Assembly: GCA_964617375.1 (NCBI GenBank)
Contig: CAZTXQ010000014.1
Coordinates: 1 to 60,938 of the forward strand
Length of the DNA: 60,938 bases
Direction: 5' to 3'
From: Firm-13 sp964617375
GTDB lineage: Bacteria; Bacillota; Clostridia; Saccharofermentanales; Saccharofermentanaceae
Under the pieces are notes generated by a model. That model was not told the origin of the DNA. It ran no database searches and saw nothing but the letters and a program-made list of their open reading frames with translations. Positions 15,775 to 24,573 of this stretch are shown here, one piece after another. The position numbers and the translations under genes were made by a program. Within the stretch, counting starts at the first letter, position 1. Each line of letters starts with the position of its first letter.

Positions 15775-16698
15775 ATGAAGGAAATAAACGTCATTTACAA
15801 AATGTTGCTGACTCAAATGCGCAAACATGATGAAAAGTATAAGCAAATTCCGATTAATGGGGAAGAGATTCATATTCCTACCAGAAGCGGTGAACGCCGT
15901 GCCCTAATTTACAAACCACAACCGGAGAGCACTGCTCTTCCGGTTCTTTTCGATTTTCACGGCGGAGGATTCGTATTTGGGTTGCCCGAAATGGATGATT
16001 CCTTTTGCCACACGATATCCGAAGACCTGGGTATTGTTGTAATCAGTGTCGATTACAGACTGGCGCCGGAGTTTCCATATCCGGCGGCTTTGGAAGATGC
16101 GTATGATGTGACGCTATACGTTCACAGCAATCCCGCCAAATATGGGATTGATCCGGATCGCATCGCCGTGGGAGGTCATAGCGCCGGGGCGAATATCTCT
16201 GCCGTTATTGCCATGATGCTTAAGAAGAGCAAGGAATTAGAGTTGCGATGTCAGATTCTTGACTATCCTGCTCTTGATTTTGAAACCGATGCCGACCTTA
16301 AAGAGACACCTTTTGGCGGCATTCCGCCGCCATTGATGGAAATGTTCGAAGATTGTTACTGTGAACCGGAAGAACGTTCGGATGTATATGTGTCTCCACT
16401 TACTGCATCTCTGGATGAGTTGGAAGGCCTGCCGCCGGCTATCATTATCTCAGCCGGTATAGACTCTCTGGAAAAGGAAGACGGCACATATGCCGCAAGA
16501 CTTCATGAGGCCAAAGTACCGGTTGAATATTTTAACTATACGGATGCCGCACACGGATTTACGATTTCTGCCTTCTCGCCCGTTCAACTTTCCGAGATTC
16601 ATATTCTGCCGGGCACGGTGGACATTCCTGCCATGCAGGAGGATGCCAGCGATGCGATCAGCAGAATAGAGAAAACACTGCGAGAATATCTTCTTTAG
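15775..16698 (+). CDS. HSL-family alpha/beta-hydrolase (esterase), paralogue A
   Basis: The 307-residue enzyme has the hormone-sensitive-lipase oxyanion motif HGGGF (62-66), DYRLAPEFPYPAA, the nucleophile in GHSAGAN (Ser136), an acid in SAGIDSLEKED and the His in DAAHGF. It should hydrolyse short-chain acyl or acetyl esters. I chose ATG 15775 because the paralogue at 22760 starts at the same residue (MKEI…); the frame opens at 15739. The two proteins are strikingly alike, including CYCEPEERxDVYVSPL, so one arose by duplication. Confidence 0.85.
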   Translation: MKEINVIYKMLLTQMRKHDEKYKQIPINGEEIHIPTRSGERRALIYKPQPESTALPVLFDFHGGGFVFGLPEMDDSFCHTISEDLGIVVISVDYRLAPEFPYPAALEDAYDVTLYVHSNPAKYGIDPDRIAVGGHSAGANISAVIAMMLKKSKELELRCQILDYPALDFETDADLKETPFGGIPPPLMEMFEDCYCEPEERSDVYVSPLTASLDELEGLPPAIIISAGIDSLEKEDGTYAARLHEAKVPVEYFNYTDAAHGFTISAFSPVQLSEIHILPGTVDIPAMQEDASDAISRIEKTLREYLL

Positions 16699-16809
16699 GC
16701 CGGAAACTGATTTGTTCCGATTCGAAATAGAAGCCAGCTGTGAACAACCCCGAATACATCGTCTTCGTAACCTTGGAAATTCAGTTGATTGCAAAGGAGG
16801 AATCTCACT

Positions 16810-17352
16810 ATGGGAAAAGCTACACAAGATCTTCGGAATGAACATGATGCCATCCTTTATGTCTTGCGGATCCTCGATAAGATGCTCGAGCCCGGGAACC
16901 GCGAGCCCGATACGATGCTCCGCTATTACGGTGAACTCGTAGACTTCCTTAAGATCTTTGCCGACAAGTGCCATCACGGAAAAGAGGAGAATTATCTTTT
17001 TACAAGGCTCGTCGAAAAAGGAATCCCGAATGAGGGCGGCCCTGTCGGCGTGATGCTTATGGAGCATGCCGAGGGAAGAGGGTATATCGCCCAAATGAGC
17101 TTAAGCCTCGACACCAGGGATATCGGCGGGTTTGGCGCCGCGGCTGTTCAATACCGCGACTTGCTGCGCCGTCATATTGCCAAGGAGAATGATGTGCTTT
17201 TCAGAATGGCGGATCAGGTGATCGGCGAAGAGGAGCAAGCGGAGCTTTTCGAGAAGTTCGAAGAACATGAGGAGAAGGTCATCGGACACGGCGTACACGA
17301 GGAATTGCATGCAAGAATGGATCAGTGGGCAAAGGAATTCGGTGTTGAATAA
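16810..17352 (+). CDS. Hemerythrin HHE domain protein
   Basis: AAAGGAGG (16793-16800) lies nine bases before the ATG, so the protein has 180 residues. Iron ligands follow the hemerythrin pattern: His in NEHDAIL near residue 11, HHGKEEN in the middle, EHAEG further on, and H..KEN (RRHIAKEND) in the last helices. Such proteins bind oxygen or nitric oxide at a di-iron site in the cytoplasm. The gene is 15 bases before the flavodiiron protein, and the two probably act together in protection of an anaerobe against oxygen or NO. Confidence 0.88.
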   Translation: MGKATQDLRNEHDAILYVLRILDKMLEPGNREPDTMLRYYGELVDFLKIFADKCHHGKEENYLFTRLVEKGIPNEGGPVGVMLMEHAEGRGYIAQMSLSLDTRDIGGFGAAAVQYRDLLRRHIAKENDVLFRMADQVIGEEEQAELFEKFEEHEEKVIGHGVHEELHARMDQWAKEFGVE

Positions 17353-17367
17353 AGCGAGGTGAACGGC

Positions 17368-18555
17368 ATGAAAAAATCAGTGAAGAACAACGTGTATTGG
17401 GTTGGCAAGGTTGATTGGGAGCTTCAGCAATTCCATGGCGACGAATACTCGACGCATAAAGGATCTTCGTATAATTCGTACCTGATCAAGGAGGAGAAGA
17501 CGGTCCTGATCGATACGGTCTGGGCGCCCTTTGCGGAAGAGTTTGTCGACAATCTCGCCAAAGAAATTGATCTCGACAAGATCGACTTCATCGTTGCGAA
17601 CCATGGCGAAGTTGACCACAGCGGGGCGCTTCCGGCCCTGATGAAGCGCATTCCGGACAAGCCGATCTATTGTACGGCCAATGCCGTGAAATCTTTGAAG
17701 GGTCAATACCATCAGGATTGGGATTTCCGTATCGTCAAGACCGGTGACAAAATTGATATCGGGAACGGCAAGGAGCTGATTTTCGTGGAAATGACCATGC
17801 TTCACTGGCCGGACAGTATGGCGACGTATCTCACGGGGGACAACATTCTTTTCAGCAACGACGCGTTCGGACAGCATCTTGCGACCGAGGAGCTGTTCAA
17901 TGACAAGGTCAATCCGTGCGATCTTTACGGCGAGTCCATGAAGTATTTCGCCAATATCCTGACTCCGTTTAATTCCTTCCTGCGAAAAAAGCTCGACCAG
18001 GTAATTGCTCTCAATCTCCCGATTGAAATGATCGCAACGAGTCACGGCGTCATCTGGCGCGAGAATCCGCTGCAGATCGTTGAAAAATACATCGCTTGGG
18101 CCAACGATTATCAGGAAGACCAGATTACCATTATCTATGACACGATGTGGAACGGCACGAAGTTTATGGCCGAGAAAATTGCGGAAGGAATTAAGTCGGC
18201 GGATCCGGAGGTTGTCGTCAGGATTCATAATCTCGCGAAAAGTGACGAGAACGACTTGATTACGGAGATCTTCCGCTCAAAAATGGTCGTGATTGGTTCT
18301 CCGACGGTTTCCAACAGCATACTGCACTCCATGGCCGGATTCCTTCACCTCGTAAAGGAGCTAAAGTTCAAAGGCAAGAAGGCGGCCGCCTTCGGCTGCT
18401 ACGGATGGAGCGGCGAGTCGGTAAAAGTCATCAATGAAATGATGGCGGGCGCGGGCTTCGAAGTTGTTTCGGAAGGTTATCGGAGTCAGTGGAATCCGGA
18501 TGCGGAATCGGAGAAGTCGATTGTCGAATTCGGAAGGGAAATCGCGAAGAAGTAA
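17368..18555 (+). CDS. fprA: Flavodiiron protein (FprA, A-type flavoprotein)
   Basis: The ATG at 17368 follows GAGG by eight bases and gives 395 residues, normal for the family. The N-terminal half is a metallo-beta-lactamase domain with the di-iron ligands HxExDH (HGEVDHSG, His79, Glu81, Asp83, His84) and later His residues (MLHWPDS, TSHGVIW). The C-terminal half is a flavodoxin domain (IYDTMWNGTKFMAEKI, GSPTVSNSI). The enzyme reduces O2 to water or NO to N2O with electrons from rubredoxin or a related donor. It forms an operon with hemerythrin. No rubredoxin is fused or adjacent. Confidence 0.94.
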   Translation: MKKSVKNNVYWVGKVDWELQQFHGDEYSTHKGSSYNSYLIKEEKTVLIDTVWAPFAEEFVDNLAKEIDLDKIDFIVANHGEVDHSGALPALMKRIPDKPIYCTANAVKSLKGQYHQDWDFRIVKTGDKIDIGNGKELIFVEMTMLHWPDSMATYLTGDNILFSNDAFGQHLATEELFNDKVNPCDLYGESMKYFANILTPFNSFLRKKLDQVIALNLPIEMIATSHGVIWRENPLQIVEKYIAWANDYQEDQITIIYDTMWNGTKFMAEKIAEGIKSADPEVVVRIHNLAKSDENDLITEIFRSKMVVIGSPTVSNSILHSMAGFLHLVKELKFKGKKAAAFGCYGWSGESVKVINEMMAGAGFEVVSEGYRSQWNPDAESEKSIVEFGREIAKK

Positions 18556-18587
18556 GGTGTGAACTCGTCTCCTTGGACTTGGCAGAA

Positions 18588-18686
18588 TCACTTCGTAAAG
18601 GGGTGACTGCTTAAATTTGCGATGATCTGGATCACAAAAAGAATCAACATGATCACACCCCATATCAGAGATGTTTTCCATGGCAT
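18588..18686 (-). CDS. Possible 32-residue membrane peptide
   Basis: On the minus strand an ATG opens a 32-codon frame with one long hydrophobic helix (WGVIMLILFVIQIIANL) and a short polar tail. It lies 50 bases downstream of a small membrane protein gene on the same strand. No clear ribosome-binding site precedes it, and the frame is open further upstream without a start, so it could also be the end of a decayed gene. Confidence 0.3.
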   Translation of the reverse strand: MPWKTSLIWGVIMLILFVIQIIANLSSHPFTK

Positions 18687-18735
18687 TACGATAAATCCAT
18701 AATTTGTCGAATAATAAAGTCGGCATGCATTTTTG

Positions 18736-19071
18736 TCACGGGATAAAAGTGTGCGCAAAAAAAACATTCAGAATAACTCCAACCGTTGTGAACAGATTGG
18801 TCAATAAAGTTGGAATGACAAGAAATACAAGGATCGCGCGCGCTTTCTTTTTGATAACGGCAATTAGTGCCAAAATCGGAGCGACGATTCCGAGCGCCAG
18901 GATCAGGACGGTGATAATTGTATGGACAGGATTATGATAAATATTTTCCAATCCCGAGTAACCTGCCCTGGATGGAAGTGCCGAGCCGACGACAAATAAG
19001 ATAAATGCAGCAATCGAAAGCAAAATCGACCATAGTCCCGGTTTCGTTTTGGGAAGAATGGTAATTTTCAT
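18736..19071 (-). CDS. Small four-helix membrane protein (111 aa)
   Basis: GGGAGGTGATTTT precedes the ATG at 19071; an upstream in-frame start at 19095 lacks a site. Hydrophobic segments lie near 12-32, 47-75, and 80-105, with a polar KKKAR turn between the last two. I do not recognise the family. It resembles the many small DUF-type membrane proteins of Clostridia. The possible 32-residue peptide lies downstream on the same strand. Confidence 0.6.
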   Translation of the reverse strand: MKITILPKTKPGLWSILLSIAAFILFVVGSALPSRAGYSGLENIYHNPVHTIITVLILALGIVAPILALIAVIKKKARAILVFLVIPTLLTNLFTTVGVILNVFFAHTFIP

Positions 19072-19318
19072 AAAATCACCTCCCGATAGATTCATTACTG
19101 CTGCCGAAGGTGGCAGACGATAGCACCGTTTATCCGGTCTTCATATGTCAAGAATATTTTATTTCTTTGACGCACGTGATGCAATGTACGAGAAGGCTTG
19201 CCCTCATTCTGCGCATATAATTTAAAATTACTCGTTGTTGTTGTATGCTTTATTCGAACACCATTTTCATTTATTGCTTTATCACAAATGATTGCGAGCG
19301 TGAGCAAGGGGATATCAA

Positions 19319-19756
19319 ATGATTTTTCGATCGTTAACCCAAGTGGAAACAGAGGCGGCACTCGAGTTAGCCTGGAATGTATTCCTGGAATATGAGGCAC
19401 CGGATTACAGCCATGAGGGCGTGGATGAATTCTTTAAGAGCATTCACGATCCGGAATTTGTCCGGAAACTCACATTTTACGGAGCTTTCGATGGCGAGGA
19501 ACTGGTTGGCGTCCTGGCAACGCGCAGCAAAGGCGATCACGTTGCCTTGTATTTCGTAACCGGGAGAATGCAGGGGCAAGGTATCGGAAGAACGCTGTTT
19601 GAGCTGGCTCTAAAGAATAATACGAGCGGAAAAATGACCGTGAATTCTTCTCCTTATGCGGTCGAGATCTACCGTCATTTCGGTTTCGTGCACACAAACA
19701 CAGAGCAGGTAACGAACGGCATTCGTTTTACACCGATGGAAATCATCATAAAATAG
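19319..19756 (+). CDS. GNAT-family N-acetyltransferase
   Basis: The 145-residue protein has the GNAT core: the acetyl-CoA loop GRMQGQGIGRTLF (Q/RxxGxG/A) near residue 80, and a C-terminal NSSPYAVEIYRHFGFVHT strand-helix. AAGGGG lies ahead of the ATG. The acceptor is unknown; the length and EAPDYSHEGVDEFF region match small stand-alone GNATs common in Clostridia. Confidence 0.9.
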   Translation: MIFRSLTQVETEAALELAWNVFLEYEAPDYSHEGVDEFFKSIHDPEFVRKLTFYGAFDGEELVGVLATRSKGDHVALYFVTGRMQGQGIGRTLFELALKNNTSGKMTVNSSPYAVEIYRHFGFVHTNTEQVTNGIRFTPMEIIIK

Positions 19757-19791
19757 AAGAATGAAGCTCTGCTTTAAGCGACGCTGCTCGA

Positions 19792-20385
19792 TTACGTCTT
19801 TGCATCATCCGGATTTACTTCATCCGGCTTTTTAGGGACGCCGTTGTCGAGTCGGCTTTTTATGATCTCGCATATAATTTCGTCCTGTTTATCAGGACTT
19901 ATTTTCTCCACCAGGTTTACAGCGGACAGGAATTTCTCATTGCTTTGCAGGGAACTGAAGTAGATGTTCATCTGTTCCACGGATTTCTTGTATAGGATGA
20001 AAACGGTTCCGGCTATAAGTTCTGTCAAAGCGCCGCCTATGGCCGGTATCAGCGCGGAAGAGAGCTCGACATTCAAGACCAGGACACTGATCGAAGCATA
20101 AAGGAAGAAGCCGATTCCGAGTGTACACGTAGTGACGGCCAGAGCAAAGGAGAACCTCGCCTGCTCGATGCTGATATCGTGATGAACTTGAATGAGAGCC
20201 ATGTTGAAGAGCATTGTTTCAAGAACGGAAAGTTTCTTGCTTTCCTGCCCTTTTTCTTCCAACGGTCGCCGCCTTTCCTCTTCGTCAATTGCGGTACTTA
20301 TATCGGAAACTTTCAATGTGTTCAGGATTTCATTGTACTTTTGGGATACACGGTTTCCCGATTTGGAACTCTTAGCCTTCTCCAT
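19792..20385 (-). CDS. Membrane protein resembling TRADD-N-associated domain proteins
   Basis: The start after GGGAGAATAGT gives 197 residues; the longer frame to 20430 lacks a ribosome-binding site. A charged N-terminus (EEERRRPLEEKGQESKK) is followed by a helix that bears HHDISIEQARFSF. A two-helix hairpin comes next (about 98-145: LAVTTCTLGIGFFLYASI and ALIPAIGGALTELIAGTVF), then YKKSVEQMNIYFSSLQSNEKFLSAVNLVEKI. This layout matches what I know of the TRADD-N-associated membrane domain (CyanoTRADDas_TM), a predicted effector in bacterial conflict systems. The match is from memory of the pattern, not a search. Confidence 0.5.
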   Translation of the reverse strand: MEKAKSSKSGNRVSQKYNEILNTLKVSDISTAIDEEERRRPLEEKGQESKKLSVLETMLFNMALIQVHHDISIEQARFSFALAVTTCTLGIGFFLYASISVLVLNVELSSALIPAIGGALTELIAGTVFILYKKSVEQMNIYFSSLQSNEKFLSAVNLVEKISPDKQDEIICEIIKSRLDNGVPKKPDEVNPDDAKT

Positions 20386-20617
20386 ACTATTCTCCCATTG
20401 CCGCAGCGGCTCCGATAACCTTGTAAACATTATACATCACAATGAAACAATGGTAATGATTAATTGACAAGATTGCGAAGTCAGGATCCTGTTCTTCTGG
20501 TATGATATTGCCATAATGCTTTTTGGTAAATTTGTCGAAGTATTTTCTCGAAAAAGAATGAGACACGTAATTGGGTTGAGTTGTCGGACATGCCAAATTA
20601 CATAGAAGGAGACCCTT

Positions 20618-21300
20618 ATGTATTTTGACCAGGACGAATTGAGAACGATACTCGCCGATAACGGCGCCGATCTTATCGGATTTGCGGATTTGTCCGCGAT
20701 GCTGGAGCCGGAGGAGAAGTATGGCATATCCATAGCGGTAAAGCTGAGGAGGGATGTGGTCGCTTCGATTAAGGATGGTCCAAACCGCACATATTTCGAT
20801 CAATACCATGAAATAAACGACGTTCTCGATCGCGTGGTCACCAAAGGCGCGGAATATATTCAAAGCTGCGGGTATCATGCAATCGCGCAAACGACGGATT
20901 CGATTGTCGAATATGGACGTATTTGACCAGGATGCCTCACAAAACGGTGGCCGTACGCGCAGGTTTAGGATGGATCGGCAAGAGTGCCTTGTTTGTGACC
21001 GAAGAATTCGGTTCCGCGATCCGGCTTTCTTCGATCCTTACCGACGCGCCGATCATACCCGGAGATCCGATAACGGTTTCGAGGTGCGGGGATTGCATGG
21101 TCTGTACAAGCAGCTGCCCCGGCAAGGCGATCAGCGGTACGAACTGGCAGCCGGATCTGGACAGAGATTCGTTCTTTAATCCGCTGGCCTGCCGGAAAAA
21201 AGCGCGTGAGATTGGGGCGGAGGCGATTCATGAGGAGATCACTCTCTGCGGCAAGTGTATTGCCGTTTGTCCGTACACACAGAAGTACGCGAAGGGCTAA
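20618..21300 (+). pseudogene. Epoxyqueuosine-reductase-like 4Fe-4S protein, frameshifted
   Basis: Two frames that abut near 20920 make one protein of about 227 residues. The first (from ATG 20618, with AGAAGGAG) ends …TDSIVEYGRI and a TGA. The second carries the conserved PHKTVAVRAGLGWIGKSAL, CGDCMVCTSSCP and CGKCIAVCPYTQKY, the QueG-like double 4Fe-4S motif. A single missing T in the ATTT at about 20916-20920 would restore …GRILTRMPHKT… exactly. Shorter than QueG (about 380 aa), it matches the short QueG-like group. Either the gene is inactivated or the assembly lost one base. Confidence 0.85.
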
Positions 21301-22598
21301 GCCAGCCCGTATGGCAGGAGCTTCCTGTCCTTTAGCATGGAAACGGGACCGTGTCCGCAGCAGATCATTACGGGCTTGCTGCTGAGGCGGGATTGTTTTT
21401 CGATCAGCGCGATGAGTTTCTTTCTCATATCGGAGGCCTTTGACGAATCGATATTGACGCTTCGGAGGAGAAAGGGCGCGAGGGAATTGAATTCGGCCGT
21501 TTCTTTTGAGAAGCCGCTGATGTTGACAAGGAGATCCCCCGTTAAAATAATACTGTGTTTGCGGGAGAGAAAGATCATTTCTCCGTCGAGATGGCCGCCG
21601 CTTCCTTCCAGAATCTCGAAAAAAAGATCACCGACAGACATGCTTCCGATCGGAAGGAGATCTTCGTGCGTCGCCGGCGTATCGCTGTTGATCACGTGAA
21701 AACGCGCGGGATCGGGCGGCCGGTAACCGGATATGATCCGGCTGATCTTGCTGTAGCCGAATCCGAGTTCCGTATTTTCGCGAAAGTCCGTAAGACCTTT
21801 GATCTGACGNNNNNNNNNNNNNNNNNNNNNNNNNNNNNNNNNNNNNNNNNNNNNNNNNNNNNNNNNNNNNNNNNNNNNNNNNNNNNNNNNNNNNNNNNNN
21901 NNNNNNNNNTCGATGTCCGCGTGAAAACGGTCGCCGCGATATTTGCTGACAAAGTAGGCGAAGCGCCGGATGTAGTCGAAGACCTTCGATGCGTCTTCGC
22001 CGCCGGATTGCAGAGCCTGAAGAATGCGGTTCGACTCCGCGATGAACTGCATTGTCGTCTCGCTGTCTAAATCAAGGAGTTTCTGCATCTCGTCGGCAAG
22101 ACGGATATAGAAGACGGTGTTATCGAGGTTCTCTTCCTTGCTGTCGCACCCGATGATGTCGATCCGGTAAACCTCACTGATTTCATCGAGGAGGGTCTTG
22201 ATGATATCGGGATTCTCGATAAGAAGGCCGAATTTGAAATCCTGATACGGCTCGCTGCCGGAGCTCGAATTCAGGTAGGAAATATTGATGCTGTGTTTCT
22301 GAAGAATCTCGAGTACGGGGAGTATGGCACCGGGCCGGTCCGGGATGCGGACCGATATCTCGATGACGCGGATCTCCGTAATCTTCTCATTCAAATAGCC
22401 GATGCGAAGAAGCTCTTCCTCAATATCGCGCAGCTTGCCGGCCGGCGCTTCGACGTCGAGGAACAGCATGTTCAAATCGACGGCTTTGTTGTAACTTGCA
22501 CGTACGATGTTTCCGCCGTTTTGGGCGACGATTTTGGATGCCAGGAGAAAGGCTCCGGCTTTATCGGGCATGCGGGTCACAAAACTCTTGCGCTGCAA
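21297..22598 (-). CDS. Tandem ACT domains fused to a metallo-beta-lactamase fold (interrupted by the N gap)
   Basis: The frame starts with TTG eight bases after GGAAGG. Residues 1-145 form two ACT-like ligand-binding domains (SFVTRMPDKAGAFLLASKIV and VIEISVRIPDRPGAILPVLE). A helical linker (DNTVFYIRLADEMQKLLDLD…) comes next. The C-terminal half looks like an MBL-fold hydrolase: FHVINSDTPATHEDLL, GSGGHLDGEMIF, HSIILTGDLLVN and CCGHGP. The HxHxDH signature should fall within the 100-N gap, so metal binding cannot be confirmed. Frame agreement across the gap means little because the N count is a placeholder. The stop overlaps that of the convergent gene. Confidence 0.7.
   Translation of the reverse strand: MQRKSFVTRMPDKAGAFLLASKIVAQNGGNIVRASYNKAVDLNMLFLDVEAPAGKLRDIEEELLRIGYLNEKITEIRVIEISVRIPDRPGAILPVLEILQKHSINISYLNSSSGSEPYQDFKFGLLIENPDIIKTLLDEISEVYRIDIIGCDSKEENLDNTVFYIRLADEMQKLLDLDSETTMQFIAESNRILQALQSGGEDASKVFDYIRRFAYFVSKYRGDRFHADIXXXXXXXXXXXXXXXXXXXXXXXXXXXXXXXXXXRQIKGLTDFRENTELGFGYSKISRIISGYRPPDPARFHVINSDTPATHEDLLPIGSMSVGDLFFEILEGSGGHLDGEMIFLSRKHSIILTGDLLVNISGFSKETAEFNSLAPFLLRSVNIDSSKASDMRKKLIALIEKQSRLSSKPVMICCGHGPVSMLKDRKLLPYGLA
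21810..21909. other. Assembly gap of exactly 100 N
   Basis: One hundred consecutive N is the usual placeholder for a scaffold gap of unknown size. It lies within the ACT-MBL gene, and missing sequence there may be shorter or longer. Confidence 0.99.
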
Positions 22599-22759
22599 TC
22601 TATCGACCTTCCTTTTCCGGCGTTCTATTTGAAATGGTACTTCGCTGTACGCGAAAATTCAAGTGATATCAATGCGGAACCCCGGTCTTTGAATTGTGTT
22701 TTAATGTTATAATGTTTATATTAACCATGAAAGATCCGGACAGCATACGGGGGAGATCG

Positions 22760-23710
22760 ATGAAGGAAATCAAATACAGCTACAGGCTTCTTCTGAATCA
22801 GATTCGAAAGCATGATCAAAAATATAAGCAGATCGCGATCAGCGGCGAGGAGATCTTCATACCGACAAGATGGGGAGAGGTGCGGGCACTTCTATACAGG
22901 CCCGTTCTGACAGATATTTGCGGGCCGGAGAACAGGAAATATCCGGTACTGTTCGACTTTCACGGCGGCGGATTTGTTTTCGGGCTTCCGGAGGCGGACG
23001 ACCGTTTCTGCCGGAAAATATCTGACACGCTGGAAATCATCGTGATCAGTGTCGACTACCGGCTGGCTCCGGAATTTCCCTATCCGGCGGCATTGGAGGA
23101 CGTATATGATTCCGTATCGTATGTGCACGCACATCCAGCCGAATTCAGTATCGATCCCGACAGGATGGCCGTCGGAGGACACAGTGCCGGCGCCAATATT
23201 TCGACGGTGCTCTGCATGATGGCGAAAAAGTCCGGTGAGTTCTCCTTCAAGTGCCAGATTCTCGATTATCCCGCAGTCGACTTCAAAACCGATGCGGGCC
23301 TTAAGAAGACGCCCGTCGGAGGTATTCCGCCGCCGCTCATGGAGATGTTTGAAGAATGCTACTGTGAGCCGGAGGAAAGGGCAGACGTCTATGTGTCGCC
23401 GCTTCTTGCCTCGGACGAGGAGCTTGCGGGGCTGCCGCCGGCAATCGTAATATCAGCGGGTATCGACTCTCTGAAACATGAGGACAGCGATTATGCCACG
23501 AGACTGTGTGAGGCAGGGGTACCGGTCGAGCACGATCACTATGCCGAAGTGGCGCACGGATTTACGATCGCGGCCTTTTCGCCCGTGACCATGTCGGAGC
23601 CTAAAATTCTTCCCGGTGTATCGAATGTGCCGGCCTTAAAGGATAATGCGGCCGATGCGATTGGCAGGATCATTCATCTTCTGGTGAAATATCTGCTCGA
23701 AGCTTTTTAG
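22760..23710 (+). CDS. HSL-family alpha/beta-hydrolase (esterase), paralogue B
   Basis: GGGGGAG lies 5-6 bases before ATG 22760, giving 316 residues (the frame opens at 22694). HGGGF, DYRLAPEFPYPAA, nucleophile GHSAGAN, SAGIDSLKHED and AHGF form the oxyanion hole and catalytic triad of the hormone-sensitive-lipase family. It is a close paralogue of the protein at 15775, sharing long blocks such as VYVSPL and CYCEPEER, with a small insertion (CGPENRK near 55-62). Base composition is richer in G and C at third positions than in paralogue A. Confidence 0.86.
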   Translation: MKEIKYSYRLLLNQIRKHDQKYKQIAISGEEIFIPTRWGEVRALLYRPVLTDICGPENRKYPVLFDFHGGGFVFGLPEADDRFCRKISDTLEIIVISVDYRLAPEFPYPAALEDVYDSVSYVHAHPAEFSIDPDRMAVGGHSAGANISTVLCMMAKKSGEFSFKCQILDYPAVDFKTDAGLKKTPVGGIPPPLMEMFEECYCEPEERADVYVSPLLASDEELAGLPPAIVISAGIDSLKHEDSDYATRLCEAGVPVEHDHYAEVAHGFTIAAFSPVTMSEPKILPGVSNVPALKDNAADAIGRIIHLLVKYLLEAF

Positions 23711-23742
23711 TGAGAAGTGATCGCGACGTTTCGGATGTCGTT

Positions 23743-24573
23743 TCAGCAATTCCCTTCGAAGACATACTTCAATTTCTCGCGAGCGACTTGGGCCAGCCGG
23801 TATACGAGTGACACATCGGTCGGGGCACGGTCAAGCATTTTGTAGCGCGGGAAAAATCGCGAGATATGAAGAGGGATATCCGGACGTATTCCGGCGGTCC
23901 ATTCGGAGAGGCGCCGCATTTCGTCTTCGGAATCATTTTCTCCGGGTATGATGAGTGTTGTAAGTTCTACATGGCAGGCGGCTGCCGAGAGTGTGATCGT
24001 TCTTTTGATGTCCTCGAGTTTTGCGCCGAGACTCAAGTAGTATTCCTTAGAAAAAGTTTTGAGATCGATGTTCATCGCATCAATATGCGGGAGAAGCGCT
24101 TTGAGGGGCTCCTCGTTGACGAAGCCGTTCGTGACAAGCACCGTCTTAAGCCCTTTTTTGTGCGCGAGAACGGATGTGTCGTATACGTACTCATACCCGA
24201 CAAAAGGCTCATTATAGGTAAAAGCAATGCCGATGTTTCCTTCGGGAAGAAGAGACAGGGCCTTGAAAACGAGTTCTTCGGGAGATACTTCGGTATAGAA
24301 TGACTCCGCTTTGTTCTTCTGGGAGATCTCATAGTTCTGGCAGAACGGGCAATGCATGTTGCAGCCGAAGCTCCCGACGGACAATATGGTACTGCCCGGG
24401 AAGAAGTGCATGAGCGGCTTCTTTTCGATCGGGTCAAGTGCCATGGATGTTATAAGTCCGTAGTTGTCACTCTGGACCTTGCCGTCGCGGTTGCTTCTGG
24501 CTTTGCACAAGCCGGTTTGTCCTTCTTCGAGCCTGCACCGGTGCGGGCAGATCTCGCAGACAGCCTTGCTCAT
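23743..24573 (-). CDS. amrS: AmmeMemoRadiSam-system radical SAM enzyme
   Basis: The 276-residue protein has an N-terminal cysteine cluster (CEICPHRCRLEEGQTGLC) and then the radical-SAM site CNMHCPFC (Cys71, Cys75, Cys78), and later SAM-binding regions (AFTYNEPFVGYEYVYDT, VLVTNGFVNEEPL). This combination matches AmrS, related to pyruvate-formate-lyase activases. It is translated with the upstream gene through an ATGA overlap. It probably modifies a protein or small substrate with a 5'-deoxyadenosyl radical; the substrate of the system is not known to me. Confidence 0.88.
   Translation of the reverse strand: MSKAVCEICPHRCRLEEGQTGLCKARSNRDGKVQSDNYGLITSMALDPIEKKPLMHFFPGSTILSVGSFGCNMHCPFCQNYEISQKNKAESFYTEVSPEELVFKALSLLPEGNIGIAFTYNEPFVGYEYVYDTSVLAHKKGLKTVLVTNGFVNEEPLKALLPHIDAMNIDLKTFSKEYYLSLGAKLEDIKRTITLSAAACHVELTTLIIPGENDSEDEMRRLSEWTAGIRPDIPLHISRFFPRYKMLDRAPTDVSLVYRLAQVAREKLKYVFEGNC

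Noticed and set aside
21810..21909. Low-complexity repeat
   Set aside because: It is an assembly gap of placeholder length.
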